Assembly: GCF_000163055.2 (NCBI RefSeq)
Contig: NC_022111.1
Location: 868,001 to 932,000 of the forward strand
Source of the DNA: Prevotella sp. oral taxon 299 str. F0039
Lineage (GTDB): Bacteria; Bacteroidota; Bacteroidia; Bacteroidales; Bacteroidaceae
Length of the DNA stretch: 64,000 bases
Direction of reading: 5' to 3'
Shown: positions 43,692 through 53,463 of the stretch, piece after piece
How positions within the stretch are numbered: position 1 is the first letter of the stretch
Layout: each line of letters opens with the position of its first letter
The notes under the pieces: generated by a model
Databases searched by the model: none
What the model was told of the DNA's origin: nothing
Seen by the model: the letters and a program-made list of their open reading frames with translations, nothing else
Made by a program: the position numbers and the translations under genes

Positions 43692-44438
43692 ATGACAAAA
43701 ACAGAAAAGTATCATCTACTGCAGTCTTTAGCAGAGAAATATGAGACACATGATTTTCTAACAGACGACCCTTCGTACTTTATGCACCAAGTTATTGGTA
43801 AAGAAAATCAGGAGACAATGGCTTTTATTGCAGCCTGTTTAAGTTATGGTTCACGTAAACAATTCTTTCCAAAGATAAATTTTATACTCGAGAAGAGCAA
43901 AAAAGAGCCATACAATTGGATTAGAAATGGGGAATATAAAGAATACTTTCCTAATGACAAATCTTGCTTTTATCGCCTTTATTCTAACTCAATGATGTTG
44001 CAATTCTTCGTCGCTTTAGAAACTTTATTCAAAGAATTCTATTCTTTAGAGAACTTTATTAGAACTACATCTGTAGACACTTTAACCGCAATAGATAGTA
44101 TATGCAATTATTTTTCTCAGCAAAATGTAGTTGGAATTATCCCTAAGAATTCTCGTTCTGCATGCAAACGACTCTGTATGTTCTTACGCTGGATGGTTCG
44201 AAATGAATCTCCTGTGGACCTAGGTGTATGGGAACACTTTATTGATAAACGTAATCTTATTATGCCATTAGATACTCATGTGATGCAGCAAGCACAGAAA
44301 CTGGGATTTATTAGCACTAAAACTGCTAATATGAGGACGGCTATTGAGCTTACAAAACAGATGAGAAAGATATTTCCACACGACCCCTTGAAAGGGGATT
44401 TTGCATTGTTTGGACATGGGGTGAATAATAAATTATAA
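43692..44438 (+). CDS. TIGR02757 family protein (DUF2400)
   Basis: 248 residues. Features of the family: N-terminal KYHLLQSLAEKYETHDFLTDDPSYFMHQ, the central FLRWMVRNESPVDLGVWEHF, DTHVMQQAQKLGF and the terminal PHDPLKGDFALFGHGVN. The central and C-terminal parts resemble the helix-hairpin-helix fold of DNA glycosylases (the LDTHV and FALFGHG segments), so a DNA-repair-like activity is possible but unproven. Probably monocistronic. The 22-nt repeat array ends 42 bp before its start. Confidence 0.82.
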   Translation: MTKTEKYHLLQSLAEKYETHDFLTDDPSYFMHQVIGKENQETMAFIAACLSYGSRKQFFPKINFILEKSKKEPYNWIRNGEYKEYFPNDKSCFYRLYSNSMMLQFFVALETLFKEFYSLENFIRTTSVDTLTAIDSICNYFSQQNVVGIIPKNSRSACKRLCMFLRWMVRNESPVDLGVWEHFIDKRNLIMPLDTHVMQQAQKLGFISTKTANMRTAIELTKQMRKIFPHDPLKGDFALFGHGVNNKL

Positions 44439-44502
44439 AACGATATTGCGCTAGAAACAAATCTGTTTGTTTGAATACGTATCATTAGTGCATATTTATT
44501 TG

Positions 44503-44510
44503 TATCTTTG
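44503..44510 (+). promoter_or_regulatory. -7 element of yihA-ABC-F
   Basis: TATCTTTG followed by CA, 87 bp before the yihA ATG. TTTG boxes at 44466 and 44470 are too far away (about 29 bp). Confidence 0.45.
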
Positions 44511-44597
44511 CAAATAAATATTTGTGTCTAAAAATATAAGCAGAATATTATCTACTTCCCTTTTAAGATACAATGCTCATTCTTTAAAACAACAAAC

Positions 44598-45209
44598 ATG
44601 GAAATAAAGAAGTCTGAATTCGTGGTTTCTTCACCCACAGTGAGTAAATGCCCCACTGATAATAAATATGAATATGCTTTTATTGGCAGATCAAATGTAG
44701 GCAAATCAAGCCTCATCAATATGCTTTGCACACACAAAGGACTAGCCAAAACTTCGTCAAAACCAGGTAAAACTCTACTTATTAACCACTTTATTATTAA
44801 TAATGAATGGTATTTAGTGGACCTTCCTGGCTATGGATATGCCAAACAATCAAAAGCAGTTCAAAAGAAATTGCAACAAATGATATCTCAATACATATTG
44901 CAAAGAGAGCAACTTATCAACCTGTTTGTATTAATTGATATCCGCCATCCACAACAAAAAATAGACCGAGAGTTTATCGACTGGCTCGGAGCAAGTCAAG
45001 TTCCATTTACTATTATCTTTACAAAAGCCGATAAACTTGGTCCCGTTGCTGCTCAAAAGAACGCAAGTGCTTGGATGAGAGCATTGCAAGATGCTTGGGA
45101 AGAACTTCCTCCTTATTTTATAACAAGCGCAGAAAAGAAGACAGGTAAAGAAGAAGTATTGAATTATATCTCCCAAATTAACGAATCACTCAACAGCAAT
45201 GGCAAGTAA
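44598..45209 (+). CDS. yihA: Ribosome biogenesis GTPase YihA/YsxC (EngB)
   Basis: 203 residues. GTPase for assembly of the large ribosomal subunit. P-loop [14 protein letters not shown] near 31-44, [24 protein letters not shown] for switch regions and DxPG, then FTKADKLG (TKxD). Overlaps the next gene by 11 bp, so the two are probably coupled. Confidence 0.96.
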   Translation: MEIKKSEFVVSSPTVSKCPTDNKYEYAFIGRSNVGKSSLINMLCTHKGLAKTSSKPGKTLLINHFIINNEWYLVDLPGYGYAKQSKAVQKKLQQMISQYILQREQLINLFVLIDIRHPQQKIDREFIDWLGASQVPFTIIFTKADKLGPVAAQKNASAWMRALQDAWEELPPYFITSAEKKTGKEEVLNYISQINESLNSNGK

Positions 45210-46986
45210 TATTCCTTATCTTGATATTCAGAATTTATCGAAATCGTTTGGCACACAAACGCTATTTCACAACATTTCGTTTTCTATTTCTGAAGGACAA
45301 AGAGTGGGATTAATTGCCAAGAATGGTACTGGTAAGAGCACCCTATTATCTATTCTCACAGGAAAAGAAAGTCAAGACGAAGGCAATATCATCTTTAAAA
45401 GAGACTTAACTATGGGCTTTTTAGAACAAAGTCCACACTTTAACCCTGATGATACAGTACTAGAAGCATGCTTTAACCACAATGGTAACGAAGAAAAAAT
45501 ACTAAAAGCAAAGCAAATTCTAACTCAATTAAAGATAACAGACCTTGCTCAACCCATCAAAGAGCTAAGCGGTGGACAGCAAAAACGAGTGGCCTTAGCT
45601 AATGTATTGATTACCAATCCAGATTTATTGATATTAGATGAGCCTACAAACCATTTGGATCTTGATATGATTATATGGTTGGAGGGTTTCTTGTCACGTG
45701 GAAATAAAACCTTATTAATGGTTACTCACGATCGGTATTTCTTAGATAGAGTGTGCAATAGCATCATAGAGTTAGACAATTCTATGATTTTCACCTACAA
45801 AGGAAATTATGCTTACTTCTTAGATAAACGACAAGAACGTATCAATAACGCAAAGGCTGAAATACAACATGCCAATAACTTATATAGAAGAGAGTTGGAA
45901 TGGATGCGCAGACAGCCTCAAGCTAGAGGACATAAAGCAAGATATCGTGAAGAAGCTTTCTACGAATTAGAGAAGATTGCCAAACAAAGAATAGAAGAAA
46001 GGCAGATTCGTTTAAAGTCGAAAAATGTCTATATTGGTTCTAAAATATTTGAATGTCAATATGTTTCAAAGGCTTGGAGTCCTGAAAAGATCATCTTAAA
46101 AGACTTCTATTACAACTTTTCTCGATTTGAAAAAATGGGAATTGTGGGCGATAATGGCACAGGAAAGTCTACATTTATAAAGATGTTACTAGGCGAAGTT
46201 GCCCCTGATAGCGGTCGATTTGATATCGGAGAAACTGTAAAGTTTGGCTATTTCTCTCAAGAAGGATTAAAGTTTAACGACCAACAAAAGGTGATTGACA
46301 TTATAAAAGACATCGCTGAATATATTGATTTAGGTGGTGGTAAGCACATGACTGCATCACAATTCTTGCAACATTTCATGTTTACTCCCGAACAACAACA
46401 CAACTATGTATATAAACTTAGCGGTGGAGAAAAACGCAAACTCTATCTCTGCACTGTTTTAATGCATAATCCTAATTTCTTAGTTCTCGACGAACCTACT
46501 AACGATTTGGATATTCAAACACTCCAAGTATTAGAAGAATACCTACAAGATTTCCCAGGTTGTGTTATAATTATTAGTCACGACCGTTATTTTATGGATA
46601 AAATCATAGACCACCTATTGGTATTTGAAGGTCAAGGACGCATTAAAGACTTCCCTGGGAACTACACGCAATATCGTGAATGGGCGAGCCTTCAGACTCA
46701 AGAAAAAGTTCCAACGGCTAATAATACGAAAGAAGATAATGATCCAAAGAAAAACTATCGTAACGAAACTAAACGTAAATTAAGCTATAAAGAGAAGCGA
46801 GAATTTGAGCAACTTGAAGAAGAAATAATCCAACTTGAAGAAGAACAAAAAACTTTGGAAAATGCTCTTTCGGGATCAGAACTATCTGTTGAAGAGATAA
46901 CAGAAAAGAGTAAACGTTTAGCTTGCTTAAAAAGTGAGCTAGATGAAAAATCGTTTAGATGGCTAGAGTTAAGCGAATTAAACTAA
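45199..46986 (+). CDS. ABC-F family ATPase (Uup-like)
   Basis: 595 residues, no membrane segments. Two ABC domains: Walker [10 protein letters not shown] with signature LSGGQQKR in the first half, and GDNGTGKST with LSGGEKRK in the second, joined by a basic linker ([20 protein letters not shown]). A C-terminal coiled coil (about 520-590, [19 protein letters not shown]) is typical of Uup. ABC-F proteins act on the ribosome, some giving antibiotic protection; the coiled-coil form points to a housekeeping Uup-type role, not drug resistance. Ends before a strong bidirectional hairpin. Confidence 0.92.
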   Translation: MASNIPYLDIQNLSKSFGTQTLFHNISFSISEGQRVGLIAKNGTGKSTLLSILTGKESQDEGNIIFKRDLTMGFLEQSPHFNPDDTVLEACFNHNGNEEKILKAKQILTQLKITDLAQPIKELSGGQQKRVALANVLITNPDLLILDEPTNHLDLDMIIWLEGFLSRGNKTLLMVTHDRYFLDRVCNSIIELDNSMIFTYKGNYAYFLDKRQERINNAKAEIQHANNLYRRELEWMRRQPQARGHKARYREEAFYELEKIAKQRIEERQIRLKSKNVYIGSKIFECQYVSKAWSPEKIILKDFYYNFSRFEKMGIVGDNGTGKSTFIKMLLGEVAPDSGRFDIGETVKFGYFSQEGLKFNDQQKVIDIIKDIAEYIDLGGGKHMTASQFLQHFMFTPEQQHNYVYKLSGGEKRKLYLCTVLMHNPNFLVLDEPTNDLDIQTLQVLEEYLQDFPGCVIIISHDRYFMDKIIDHLLVFEGQGRIKDFPGNYTQYREWASLQTQEKVPTANNTKEDNDPKKNYRNETKRKLSYKEKREFEQLEEEIIQLEEEQKTLENALSGSELSVEEITEKSKRLACLKSELDEKSFRWLELSELN

Positions 46987-47297
46987 CACTCTCCCACTTT
47001 TCTAATTCAAAATCAATAAATGTTATTTAAACATTTATTGATTTTATGACCTTATTAAGATTATTCTCTTTTATAGAGAAGTTAGCATTTATAATATTAG
47101 ACGTTGTATAGGCTTAATAAACATTTTAGAATAGTATAAAGAAAGTCAAATTTAAGGAAAATATGGTCGCATTTTGTATTCTTCCTTTACTACTATTTTC
47201 CGTTTTTAAGAGTAAGCATCTTACACTTATATATGTAGTTAACAGGTAAAACTTTATAGTCTTATTCCAGTACATATATACTAATTACAAATAAAGG
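46987..47297. other. Convergent intergenic region ABC-F / Crp
   Basis: 311 bp between convergent genes. Holds a 16-bp perfect hairpin (47009-47045) near the ABC-F stop. The remaining 250 bp up to the crp-like stop shows no gene or second terminator. Confidence 0.55.
47009..47045. terminator. 16-bp perfect hairpin between convergent genes
   Basis: Arms 47009-47024 and 47030-47045 (AAAATCAATAAATGTT and complement), loop ATTTA. The A/T-rich arm ends supply a U-run on both strands, so it can terminate in both directions; it is 22 bp after the ABC-F stop. Confidence 0.75.
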
Positions 47298-47912
47298 CTA
47301 GTCAAAAAGCAAAGAAGCTCTTACTCTACTCAATGTTTCAGGAGTCATTTGTAAATAATTTGCTACATAAGTTAAAGGAGCCCTTAATATTACTTGTGGA
47401 TAAAGCTTTTGCATTCTTTGATATCTATTCTTTGCAGTTTCAAAACGAACTAAATCTGCATGTATTTGAGAGATAATTAAACTTTCTTCTAATATCTTTC
47501 GATACATCATTTGAATATTTACATTATGTAATGCAATACGCTCTAAATCCGCTTTGGGAAGAGCATAAACAAAGCTAGATTCAAGAGCTTCCACCTGTAG
47601 AGTTGTTGGTTCTTCTTTAAACAAGCTCTCTATACACATAAAGATAGAATGATCAGATCCAAGATGCTCTGTAACTTCTTTACCATTTTTTATATAGTAT
47701 TGTCGTATCATACCTTTATCCAAATAATAAATATTTCGGCAGATTTCTCCTTCCGATAATATTTTTCTTCCTTTTGCAAATCGCATAGGAATAATTATAC
47801 GTTCTAAGGCATTTAACTCTTCATGAGTCATTGTACTATACCGTCTGGCTAATTCTCTTGCAATGTCACGTGGTGTTGTTGCCATTGCTTCTGTGTTTAT
47901 GCTTCTAATCAT
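47298..47912 (-). CDS. Crp/Fnr-family transcriptional regulator
   Basis: 204 residues. N-terminal cyclic-nucleotide-binding-type barrel (about 40-130: GRKILSEGEICRNIYYLDKGMIRQYY) and a C-terminal winged helix near 170-204 (LTYVANYLQMTPETLSRVRA). The barrel lacks the full cAMP-binding signature and there is no Cys cluster as in FNR, so the ligand is unknown. Starts 25 bp after lepA on the same strand and may be read through from it; an alternative start is the Met at 47885. Confidence 0.85.
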   Translation of the reverse strand: MIRSINTEAMATTPRDIARELARRYSTMTHEELNALERIIIPMRFAKGRKILSEGEICRNIYYLDKGMIRQYYIKNGKEVTEHLGSDHSIFMCIESLFKEEPTTLQVEALESSFVYALPKADLERIALHNVNIQMMYRKILEESLIISQIHADLVRFETAKNRYQRMQKLYPQVILRAPLTYVANYLQMTPETLSRVRASLLFD

Positions 47913-47937
47913 AATATATGTAGGTTAGGTTATAACA

Positions 47938-49719
47938 TCAATCTAATTTCAGAACTGCTAGAAAAGCCTTTTGTGGAACCTCTACATTTCCAATCTGTTT
48001 CATACGTTTCTTACCTTTTTTTTGCTTTTCAAGTAACTTACGTTTTCTACTAACATCACCTCCATAACACTTAGCTGTCACGTCTTTTCTCACACATTTA
48101 ATGGTCTCTCTAGCCACAATCTTGGCACCAATCGCAGCTTGAATAGCAATATCAAACTGCTGTCGTGGAATAAGATCTTTTAGTTTTTCACACATTTTAC
48201 GACCCAAAGTAACAGCGTTATCTTGATGTGTTAAGGTTGATAAAGCATCCACAGGCTCGCCATTCAATAAGATATCAAGCTTCGCAAGCTTTGATGTTCT
48301 AAAGGAATCAATATGATAATCGAACGAAGCATAGCCCTTACTAATAGACTTAAGCTTATCATAAAAGTCAATAACTATTTCACCTAAAGGTATCATAAAG
48401 TGCAATTCTACACGATTTCCACTAACATATTCTTGCTTAATCAGCTCACCTCTCTTCTCCAAACACAACTTCATTATACCACCAATATAATTGGTATCAG
48501 TAATAATTGTTGCCTTGATATATGGTTCTTCAATATGATCTATGGCTGTAAGTTCAGGTAACCCAGAAGGATTATGTACCTCTTTCTCTACTCCTGTCTT
48601 TTCATATACCATATAAGAAACATTCGGAACAGTTGTGATAACATCCATATTAAACTCTCGGTCTAATCGTTCTTGCACAATTTCCATATGCAATAGTCCT
48701 AAAAAGCCACATCTAAAGCCGAAACCTAAAGCTATAGAAGATTCAGGTGAGAATGTAAGTGAAGCGTCATTCAATTGAAGTTTTTCCAAAGAGGTACGCA
48801 AATTCTCATAATCACTTGGATCTATTGGGTATACTCCAGCAAAAACCATAGGCTTAACTTCCTGGAAACCAGAGATAGCAGTACTACAAGGACTAGCCAC
48901 ATGCGTAATGGTATCACCTACCTTTACTTCCTTTGCATCTTTAATACCACTGATAATATATCCTACTTCACCTGTTTTCACTTCTTGACGGGGAATCATA
49001 TCCATCTTTAAAACGCCTATTTCATCAGCAACATATTCCATTCCTGTATTAAAGAACTTCACCTTATCACCTTTACGAATACTACCATTTTCTATCTTGA
49101 AATATGCAATAATACCTCTAAATGAATTAAAAACAGAGTCAAATATAAGTGCTTGCAGTGGAGCTTGTGGTTCTCCCTTTGGTGCTGGGATTCTATTTAC
49201 CACAGCTTCAAGCAAATCTGGCACTCCTACTCCTGTTTTTCCAGAAGCTCTAAGAATATCTTTTCGGTCGCAACCAATTAGCTCTACAATCTCATCTTCG
49301 ACCTCTTCGGGCATTGCACTGGGCATATCCACCTTGTTTATCACTGGAATGATTTCTAAATCGTGCTCTATGGCCATATAAAGATTCGAAATAGTTTGCG
49401 CTTGAACACCTTGAGTAGCATCTACAAGCAACAAAGCTCCTTCGCACGCAGCAATACTTCTCGAGACTTCATACGAAAAATCGACGTGGCCTGGTGTATC
49501 AATGAGGTTTAAAATATACTTCTGTCCACCAGTTTCATATTCCATTTGGATAGCATGACTTTTAATGGTTATACCACGTTCTTTCTCCAAATCCATGTCG
49601 TCTAACATTTGTCCACCTGTCACTTTAATAGTGTTTGTATACTCTAATAAGCGGTCTGCCAATGTAGACTTACCATGATCGATATGCGCAATAATGCAGA
49701 AGTTTCTTATATTATCCAT
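47938..49719 (-). CDS. lepA: Translation elongation factor 4 (LepA)
   Basis: 593 residues, normal. Ribosome-associated GTPase. P-loop [15 protein letters not shown] near 9-23, switch [17 protein letters not shown] and the C-terminal LepA domain ([20 protein letters not shown], then [20 protein letters not shown]). A -7 element lies 28 bp upstream, directly next to the divergent promoter of the 49804 gene. Confidence 0.97.
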   Translation of the reverse strand: MDNIRNFCIIAHIDHGKSTLADRLLEYTNTIKVTGGQMLDDMDLEKERGITIKSHAIQMEYETGGQKYILNLIDTPGHVDFSYEVSRSIAACEGALLLVDATQGVQAQTISNLYMAIEHDLEIIPVINKVDMPSAMPEEVEDEIVELIGCDRKDILRASGKTGVGVPDLLEAVVNRIPAPKGEPQAPLQALIFDSVFNSFRGIIAYFKIENGSIRKGDKVKFFNTGMEYVADEIGVLKMDMIPRQEVKTGEVGYIISGIKDAKEVKVGDTITHVASPCSTAISGFQEVKPMVFAGVYPIDPSDYENLRTSLEKLQLNDASLTFSPESSIALGFGFRCGFLGLLHMEIVQERLDREFNMDVITTVPNVSYMVYEKTGVEKEVHNPSGLPELTAIDHIEEPYIKATIITDTNYIGGIMKLCLEKRGELIKQEYVSGNRVELHFMIPLGEIVIDFYDKLKSISKGYASFDYHIDSFRTSKLAKLDILLNGEPVDALSTLTHQDNAVTLGRKMCEKLKDLIPRQQFDIAIQAAIGAKIVARETIKCVRKDVTAKCYGGDVSRKRKLLEKQKKGKKRMKQIGNVEVPQKAFLAVLKLD

Positions 49720-49746
49720 TAACTATTTCTTATTCACAATTTAGGG

Positions 49747-49754
49747 CAAAGTTA
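49747..49754 (-). promoter_or_regulatory. -7 element of lepA
   Basis: TAACTTTG on the minus strand, 28 bp before the lepA ATG. No good TTTG box. It is 24 bp from the divergent plus-strand element. Confidence 0.4.
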
Positions 49755-49777
49755 ATAAAATAATCACAAATTCTTAT

Positions 49778-49785
49778 TATCTTTG
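49778..49785 (+). promoter_or_regulatory. -7 element of the 49804 lipoprotein gene
   Basis: TATCTTTG followed by C, 18 bp before the ATG at 49804. TTTG box not evident. Confidence 0.45.
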
Positions 49786-49803
49786 CGATAAAATATAATA
49801 AAC

Positions 49804-50199
49804 ATGAGAAAGATTTTATATACACTTATCACTGTCGTTGTATTTTGCGTGTCATCGTGTCAAGAAAGCTTAGAAGATAGAGCCGAAAGAGAAGCTAGAG
49901 AGTATACAAAACAATTCTGTCCCACTCCTATTACAAATTATACCCGAACTGACAGTGTTGTATTCTATAAGTTAACAAAAAGCTATACTTACTATTGTTC
50001 ATTCTCTGAGGATTTTGATAATGGGAAGATTGTAGACAAAAACAAAAAAGCTATTCATGAAGGAATATACAAGATGTTGAATGAAAACCCAGAACTTAAA
50101 GGCTATAAAGAGGCAGGTTTTAAGTTCGTTTATATCGTTCACTCTGCCAAAGAGCCTACAAGAATTTTATATCAAGATTCTTTTTCGTTCACTAAATAA
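49804..50199 (+). CDS. Small lipoprotein of unknown function
   Basis: 131 residues, not recognised. Signal sequence with lipobox VSSC (Cys at 19), then a charged domain with three further features: an Arg/Glu-rich first helix (LEDRAEREAREYTKQF), an aromatic strand region (YKLTKSYTYYCSFSEDFDNG), and a C-terminal FKFVYIVHSAKEPTRILYQD. It has its own promoter element and stands alone between lepA and relA. No conserved catalytic residues seen. Confidence 0.65.
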   Translation: MRKILYTLITVVVFCVSSCQESLEDRAEREAREYTKQFCPTPITNYTRTDSVVFYKLTKSYTYYCSFSEDFDNGKIVDKNKKAIHEGIYKMLNENPELKGYKEAGFKFVYIVHSAKEPTRILYQDSFSFTK

Positions 50200-50428
50200 C
50201 ATGACTCCGACGAATTTACGTTAAGGCTAAAATATAAAAAAAATAAATTTCTAAAATAAAATCATATAAAAAACTGCGATAACTAATTCTACTATATCCA
50301 AATATAAACTGAAAGAATATAATTCCAAGTTGAAAACTTCTAGTTTAGATATAGAAAAAATATCACCCTATTCACTATGTTAATGATAAAATTAATTAGA
50401 TAAGACCCTTCTTCCTTTTATTTTATTG

Positions 50429-50436
50429 TATCTTTG
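50429..50436 (+). promoter_or_regulatory. -7 element of relA
   Basis: TATCTTTG ends 21 bp before the ATG at 50458. It decides the start, because it overlaps the upstream in-frame TTG at 50434. Confidence 0.5.
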
Positions 50437-50457
50437 TTTATTATAAGAAATGCAGCT

Positions 50458-52668
50458 ATGGAACAAAAGAATATCTCAACAGAAAAAGAACGCAATGAAA
50501 TACGCTCACTTTTCGATAGTGTTTATGATGCTATAGAAGACTCTTTCAAACCTGAAGAGAAAGAAAAACTAAGCTTATATATTAATATTGCTCTTGAAAA
50601 TAATCTCATTCCAAGAGACATTTTTGGTTTTAATCCTATCTTATTTGCACTAGAAACAGCCCAAATTGCAATTAAAGAAATTGGATTAAAACGTGACGCT
50701 GTAATTGCTATACTCACTTTTAATAGTGTAATTAATGAGTTTTCAACCATAGAAAACATACAAAAGAATTTTGGAGAAGGTGTATTTACAATTGTAAAGG
50801 GATTATTACGCCTACACGAATTATATAAAAGGACTCCCGTAGTAGAAAGCGAAAACTTTAGAAATTTACTAATATCGTTTGCCGAAGACATGAGAGTTAT
50901 CTTGTTAATGATAGCCGACCGTGTGAATATGATGAGGCAACTTCGTGATACAAACAAAGAAGAAGAGCGCAAAAGAGCTGCTGAAGAAGCTAATTATCTA
51001 TACGCACCTCTTGCTCATAAACTAGGTCTTTATAAACTAAAAAGTGAACTCGAGGACCTCAGTCTAAAATATCTTGAGCATGATGCTTATTATATGATTA
51101 AGGAAAATCTCAATGCTACCAAGAAGACTCGTGACGCTTATATAAGTAACTTCATTGCTCCTATCAAAGAAAAGTTAGAAAATGCTGGTCTAAAGTTCCA
51201 AATAAAAGGACGAACAAAGAGTATTCATTCTATCTGGCAGAAGATGAAAAAGCAGCAATGTGGTTTCTCTGGAATATACGATTTGTTTGCTATTCGCATT
51301 ATAATAGATTCTCCTGAGCAACAAGAAAAAATGCAATGCTGGCAGGCTTATTCTATTATTACAGATATGTATCAACCTAATCCCAAACGATTACGTGACT
51401 GGTTATCTGTTCCAAAGTCTAATGGTTACGAGAGTTTGCATATCACTGTGCTAGGACCTGAGAATAGATGGGTAGAAGTTCAGATAAGAACCGAGCGTAT
51501 GGACGAAATAGCTGAGCATGGACTTGCTGCACACTGGCGCTACAAAGGTGTTAAAAGTGAAAGCGGAATTGATGAATGGTTGGGTAATATTCGTGCCGCA
51601 TTAGAGCACAATGACGACCTACAATTAATGGATCAATTCAAGTTAGATCTATATGAAGACGAGGTTTATGTATTCTCACCCAAAGGAGATTTGTATAAAT
51701 TAGTGAAGGGAGCCACAGTTTTAGACTTTGCGTTCCACATCCATTCGGGCCTTGGATGTAAGTGTGTTGGTGCCAAAATAAATAATAGAAATGTTTCTAT
51801 TAAAGAAGTATTACATTCTGGTGATCAAGTAGAAATCATCACTCAGAGCAACCAAAAGCCCAATAGAGACTGGTTAAAAATAGTAAAGACTTCTAGAGCT
51901 AAATCGAAAATACGACTTGCATTAAAAGAGACTCAGGCTAAAACTGGCTTATATGCCAAAGAAATGCTTGAGAGAAGATTTAAGAATAGGAAGATTGATA
52001 TAGACGAATCCGTAATGTCTCATCTTGTAAAAAAAATGGGATTCAAAGAAATGTCCGACTTCTTTAAGCAGATCGCAGATGAGAAATTAGATCTTAATGA
52101 GGTTGTTGATAAATACTTAGAGGTTAGAGATTACTATATGAATGCTAATCCGACACAACCTGCTAGGTCTGCAGAGGAATTCAATTTCGACAATCCTAAC
52201 GAAGAAAAGATAAAGGAAAGCGATGACATTCTAATTATTGATAAGAACTTAAAAGGCATTGAATTCTCTCTAGCAAAATGCTGTCATCCTATCTATGGAG
52301 ATGACGTTTTCGGCTTTGTAACCATTAATGGAGGTATAAAAATCCATCGTTGCGACTGTCCTAATAGTGTAGAACTACGCCGAAGATTTGGTTATCGTAT
52401 CGTAAAAGCACGTTGGAGCGGTAAAGGAACATCACAATATAGCACCATAATGCGTATTATTGGAAATGATGATATTGCGATAATCAATAACATCACCAGT
52501 ATTATTTCAAAAGAAGAGAAAATTACTTTACGATCAATCAACATCGAATCACATGACGGACTATTCACAGGAAATTTAACTATACTGCTTCAAGACACAA
52601 TAAAACTAGATAGCTTAATAAAGAAAATCAAAACAATTAAAGGGATAAAACAAGTTTGTCGCCTTTAA
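50458..52668 (+). CDS. relA: RelA/SpoT-family (p)ppGpp synthetase, hydrolase site degenerate
   Basis: 736 residues from the ATG at 50458; an upstream in-frame TTG at 50434 lies within the promoter element and is rejected. Layout: HD-like N-terminal domain (about 40-190), synthetase domain (about 240-370) with KGRTKSIHSIWQKMKKQ, GYESLHITVLGPENRWVEVQIRTE and HGLAAHWRYK, TGS (about 395-455: EDEVYVFSPKGDLYKLVKGA), a CC-containing zinc-finger-like region (LAKCCHPIYGDDVFG) and a C-terminal ACT domain. In the N-terminal domain the metal-binding His of the HP motif is Asn (N59) and the HD pair reads FN (88-89), so it should make but not degrade the alarmone. A bifunctional SpoT would be expected elsewhere. 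Confidence 0.93.
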   Translation: MEQKNISTEKERNEIRSLFDSVYDAIEDSFKPEEKEKLSLYINIALENNLIPRDIFGFNPILFALETAQIAIKEIGLKRDAVIAILTFNSVINEFSTIENIQKNFGEGVFTIVKGLLRLHELYKRTPVVESENFRNLLISFAEDMRVILLMIADRVNMMRQLRDTNKEEERKRAAEEANYLYAPLAHKLGLYKLKSELEDLSLKYLEHDAYYMIKENLNATKKTRDAYISNFIAPIKEKLENAGLKFQIKGRTKSIHSIWQKMKKQQCGFSGIYDLFAIRIIIDSPEQQEKMQCWQAYSIITDMYQPNPKRLRDWLSVPKSNGYESLHITVLGPENRWVEVQIRTERMDEIAEHGLAAHWRYKGVKSESGIDEWLGNIRAALEHNDDLQLMDQFKLDLYEDEVYVFSPKGDLYKLVKGATVLDFAFHIHSGLGCKCVGAKINNRNVSIKEVLHSGDQVEIITQSNQKPNRDWLKIVKTSRAKSKIRLALKETQAKTGLYAKEMLERRFKNRKIDIDESVMSHLVKKMGFKEMSDFFKQIADEKLDLNEVVDKYLEVRDYYMNANPTQPARSAEEFNFDNPNEEKIKESDDILIIDKNLKGIEFSLAKCCHPIYGDDVFGFVTINGGIKIHRCDCPNSVELRRRFGYRIVKARWSGKGTSQYSTIMRIIGNDDIAIINNITSIISKEEKITLRSINIESHDGLFTGNLTILLQDTIKLDSLIKKIKTIKGIKQVCRL

Positions 52669-52705
52669 TCACAAACTTTTCATATTTTAGAATTAATACA
52701 AAAAG

Positions 52706-52749
52706 AACAATAGATCAGCTTTTATTAATGTAAAAGTTGATCTATTGTT
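52706..52749. terminator. 19-bp hairpin between convergent relA and tetR
   Basis: Arms 52706-52724 and 52731-52749 (AACAATAGATCAGCTTTTA and complement, one G-T wobble), 6-nt loop TTAATG. It begins 38 bp after the relA stop; the tetR stop codon (52725-52727) is in the loop, so one arm codes for the last TetR residues. Probably bidirectional. Confidence 0.75.
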
Positions 52750-53348
52750 TCAATACCTTTGATGGTACAAATTCCCCGAACAAGTGTAAATACTATGTCA
52801 CGGAAAAGATATTGTATTCCAAAATCTTTATATAGCTCATTATCTATTGCCTCTTTCAATGAAATTGAGAACATATTTGAGATAATTCTTGGATTCAAAT
52901 CCTCTCTAAAGAACCCTTCTTCCACTCCACGAGTGAAAAGCCATTCAAATTTCGTTTCACGTTCTTTTTCCTTTTTCTCAAAGAAACTTACAATACGTTG
53001 GTATTTACAAAGTTCTTCAAAAAATAAAGAATTTATTTGCAAGAAATGCTCTAGCTTCAACTTATAAGCAAAAATAATGATTTCAATTGCATTGGGATTA
53101 GTATTTTCTATATATTGTTCAACTTTTGCTTCATGTGTTTCTTCATGTTTTTTAAAGCACTCTAATAATAAGTCTTCCTTAGTTGGATAGATTTCGTATA
53201 GAGTACGTTTTGAAATGGAAAGATAGTTTGCAATATTATCCATCTTTACTTGTTTCACTCCATTTGAGTAAAATTCTTGCTCAGAATATTCTAAAATTCG
53301 TTTCTTTAGTTCGCTTCTATAATCGTTTACAATACAATCTTTAATCAT
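52725..53348 (-). CDS. TetR-family transcriptional regulator
   Basis: 207 residues from the ATG at 53348 (MIKDCIVNDYRSELKKRILEY). N-terminal HTH: VKQVKMDNIANYLSISKRTLYEIYPTKEDLLL at about 29-60. The C-terminal ligand domain (about 65-207) has no known pattern. The frame reaches 53387, but the -7 promoter element is at 53369-53376, so the internal Met is preferred. Divergent from the malic enzyme gene, whose predicted start site carries a 13-bp palindrome, which makes that gene a likely target. Ligand unknown. Confidence 0.87.
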   Translation of the reverse strand: MIKDCIVNDYRSELKKRILEYSEQEFYSNGVKQVKMDNIANYLSISKRTLYEIYPTKEDLLLECFKKHEETHEAKVEQYIENTNPNAIEIIIFAYKLKLEHFLQINSLFFEELCKYQRIVSFFEKKEKERETKFEWLFTRGVEEGFFREDLNPRIISNMFSISLKEAIDNELYKDFGIQYLFRDIVFTLVRGICTIKGIETIDQLLH

Positions 53349-53368
53349 AAAATGTTTTTTTGCGAGTA

Positions 53369-53376
53369 CAAAGATA
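53369..53376 (-). promoter_or_regulatory. -7 element of tetR
   Basis: TATCTTTG on the minus strand, 21 bp before the chosen ATG. It decides the start. TTTG box unclear. Confidence 0.5.
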
Positions 53377-53417
53377 TAAAAAAGCACTCAAAAATAGCCT
53401 TATTTCCTTTTTTTTAG

Positions 53418-53425
53418 TACCTTTG
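53418..53425 (+). promoter_or_regulatory. -7 element of the malic enzyme gene
   Basis: TACCTTTG, 38 bp before the ATG at 53464; it overlaps the GTG at 53425, which is rejected as a start. The TTTG box is unclear. Confidence 0.5.
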
Positions 53426-53429
53426 TGAA

Positions 53430-53442
53430 TTGGATTATCCAA
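53430..53442. promoter_or_regulatory. Possible TetR operator at the malic enzyme start site
   Basis: Perfect 13-bp palindrome TTGGATTATCCAA (6-bp arms, central T), 5 bp after the -7 element, where transcription should begin. Binding there would block the malic enzyme promoter. The link to the divergent tetR is inferred from position. Confidence 0.4.
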
Positions 53443-53463
53443 CTTATTAAAGTTTTTAATATT

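Noticed and set aside
45199..46986. Antibiotic-resistance ABC-F protein
   Set aside because: Has the C-terminal coiled coil of Uup-type proteins and is coupled to a ribosome-assembly GTPase, so a housekeeping role is more likely.
39796..53401. Identical 16-mer ACTCAAAAATAGCCTT at 39796-39811 and 53386-53401, both in divergent spacers
   Set aside because: One shared 16-mer is about what chance allows in 64 kb of AT-rich DNA; only the 39799 copy has a proper promoter spacing.
53425..53463. N-terminal extension of malic enzyme from a GTG at 53425
   Set aside because: The GTG overlaps the -7 promoter element and the added residues do not resemble the family N-terminus.
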